From DASRSS01 sp035656335 (GTDB lineage: Bacteria > Actinomycetota > Actinomycetes > Mycobacteriales > Jatrophihabitantaceae), in assembly GCA_035656335.1 (NCBI GenBank), contig DASRSS010000136.1, positions 1 through 7,554 of the forward strand: 7,554 bases of DNA, written 5' to 3'. Made by a program: the position numbers and the translations under genes. Of the stretch, positions 6,585-7,554 are shown in pieces (within the stretch, counting starts at the first letter, position 1; each line of letters starts with the position of its first letter). The notes under the pieces are model-generated. The model saw nothing but the letters and a program-made list of their open reading frames with translations, was not told the DNA's origin and searched no databases.

Positions 6585-7554
6585 GTGACCAGTACGGGCG
6601 GCAACGGCGCCGCGTCCAGTCCACAGTCCCCGCACGACCAGCTGGACGCGTCCGTGCGCGAGCGCCTGCGGGCCCTCGCCGCCGGCGGGTCGGACGCTCC
6701 CGCGCGCGCTGACCGCGACCGGTTGCTCCAGCTGTTCGACGCGATGGCCAGCAGCCGGTTGCTCGACATCCAGGCCCGGCGCATGCGCGAGAAGGGCCTC
6801 GGCTACTACACGATCTCCTCGGCGGGGCACGAGTCGAACGCTCTGGTCGCCGAGGCGCTGCGCCCCACCGACCCCGCGCTGCTGCACTACCGCTCCGGCG
6901 GGTTCTTCGTGCAGCGCGCGCTGCAGGCAGGTCGGAGCCTGGACGACGCCCTGCGCGCGGTGCTGCTCGGAATGGTCGCGGCGCGCAGCGATCCGGCGTC
7001 CGGCGGGCGGCACAAGGTGTTCGGCGACGCCGGCCTGTCGATCATCCCGCAGACGTCGACGATCGCCTCACACCTGCCGCGCTCGGTCGGCGTCGCCTTC
7101 GCCCTCGGGCGCGCCAAGCGGCTCGGCCTGTCCATGCCGTGGCCGGAGGACGCGGTCGCCGCGTGCAGCTTCGGCGACGCCAGCCTGAACCACTCGACGG
7201 CCGCGGGCGCGCTGAACGCCGCCGGCTACTGCGTGACGCAGGGCCTGCCGCTGCCGCTGCTGTTCGTCTGTGAGGACAACGGTTTGGGCATCTCGGTGCC
7301 GTCGCCCGCCGGCTGGGTGGCGCACGCGGCGCAGCGTCCCGGCATCCGCTACCTGTCCGTCCTCGGCGAGGACCCGGACGCGCTCACCTCGGCCGCGCGC
7401 GAGGCGGTCGACACCGTCCGCCGCGAGCGCCGGCCGGCCCTGCTGCACGTGCGCACCGTCCGCTACCTGGGCCACGCCGGCACCGACGTCGAGACCGGGT
7501 ACCGCGCGGCCGCGTCCATCGCCGCCGACCGCGAACGCGATCCGCTGCTGGCGC
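6585..7554 (+). CDS. Thiamine-diphosphate-dependent 2-oxoacid dehydrogenase E1-like enzyme (C-terminus outside window)
   Basis: This is an alpha-type E1 domain of the pyruvate/branched-chain 2-oxoacid dehydrogenase family, which decarboxylates a 2-oxoacid on thiamine diphosphate and passes the acyl group to a lipoylated E2. The 323 visible residues begin with about 45 polar, Ala/Ser-rich residues. The E1 fold then starts (LLQLFDAMASSRLLDIQARRMR) and contains AGHES (80-84), HYRS (101-104; Tyr and Arg normally contact the diphosphate), GGRHKVFG with His143, and the cofactor motif GDASLNH (197-203), with Asp198 the likely Mg2+ ligand, running to CEDNGLGIS with Asn232. The GDA in place of GDG and Asp-Asn in place of Asn-Asn are variants of the classic motif. 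The N-terminal extension suggests, but does not prove, a fused alpha-beta E1. The substrate cannot be told. It is divergent from marR-exporter, and its E2/E3 partners are not in the window. Confidence 0.88.
   Translation, partial: MTSTGGNGAASSPQSPHDQLDASVRERLRALAAGGSDAPARADRDRLLQLFDAMASSRLLDIQARRMREKGLGYYTISSAGHESNALVAEALRPTDPALLHYRSGGFFVQRALQAGRSLDDALRAVLLGMVAARSDPASGGRHKVFGDAGLSIIPQTSTIASHLPRSVGVAFALGRAKRLGLSMPWPEDAVAACSFGDASLNHSTAAGALNAAGYCVTQGLPLPLLFVCEDNGLGISVPSPAGWVAHAAQRPGIRYLSVLGEDPDALTSAAREAVDTVRRERRPALLHVRTVRYLGHAGTDVETGYRAAASIAADRERDPLLA

Overview
The window comes from a high-GC bacterium, almost certainly an actinobacterium. By eye the base composition is about 70% GC, codons end mostly in G or C, GTG starts are common, and the families present (PASTA/PknK-type serine/threonine kinase, MmyB-like XRE regulator, tandem DHA2 efflux pumps) are typical of that phylum. 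I cannot name a genus. All seven genes are chromosome-like accessory or regulatory genes. I see no IS, phage, CRISPR, tRNA or rRNA signature.

Left block (1-4778): a MmyB-like XRE-family regulator (3912-4778, +) is transcribed away from two adjacent 14-helix DHA2-type MFS exporters (2364-3809 and 887-2350, both -). These are followed on the same strand, after 68 bp, by a serine/threonine protein kinase whose C-terminal part runs off the left edge (818-1, -). The exporters are 13 bp apart and very likely form one operon. Whether the kinase is part of it is uncertain, because the 68-bp gap holds a GC-rich hairpin. The 102-bp divergent intergenic region contains a 7-bp direct repeat (TGCCGCT, 15 bp apart) and candidate promoters in both directions.

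Right block (4782-7554): a MarR-family repressor (6494-6054, -) is directly followed, with no gap between stop and ATG, by a 12-helix MFS exporter (6053-4782, -). Divergently (+) runs a thiamine-diphosphate-dependent 2-oxoacid dehydrogenase E1-like enzyme that continues past the right edge. Between them lies the clearest regulatory signal in the window: two copies of TTATATAACT, each containing the perfect palindrome TTATATAA, 13 bp apart. This AT-rich site overlaps a TATAAT -10 box placed so that transcription of marR should start on its GTG codon, giving a leaderless mRNA. The arrangement suggests an autorepressed marR-exporter operon, perhaps with co-control of the dehydrogenase.

The two blocks converge: the XRE gene and the 12-helix exporter end 3 bp apart. 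In overall logic the window has two regulator-exporter modules back to back, one XRE/DHA2 and one MarR/DHA1. I do not see a clearly novel multi-gene system. The MarR control region and the association of exporters with a kinase are the parts most worth following up.
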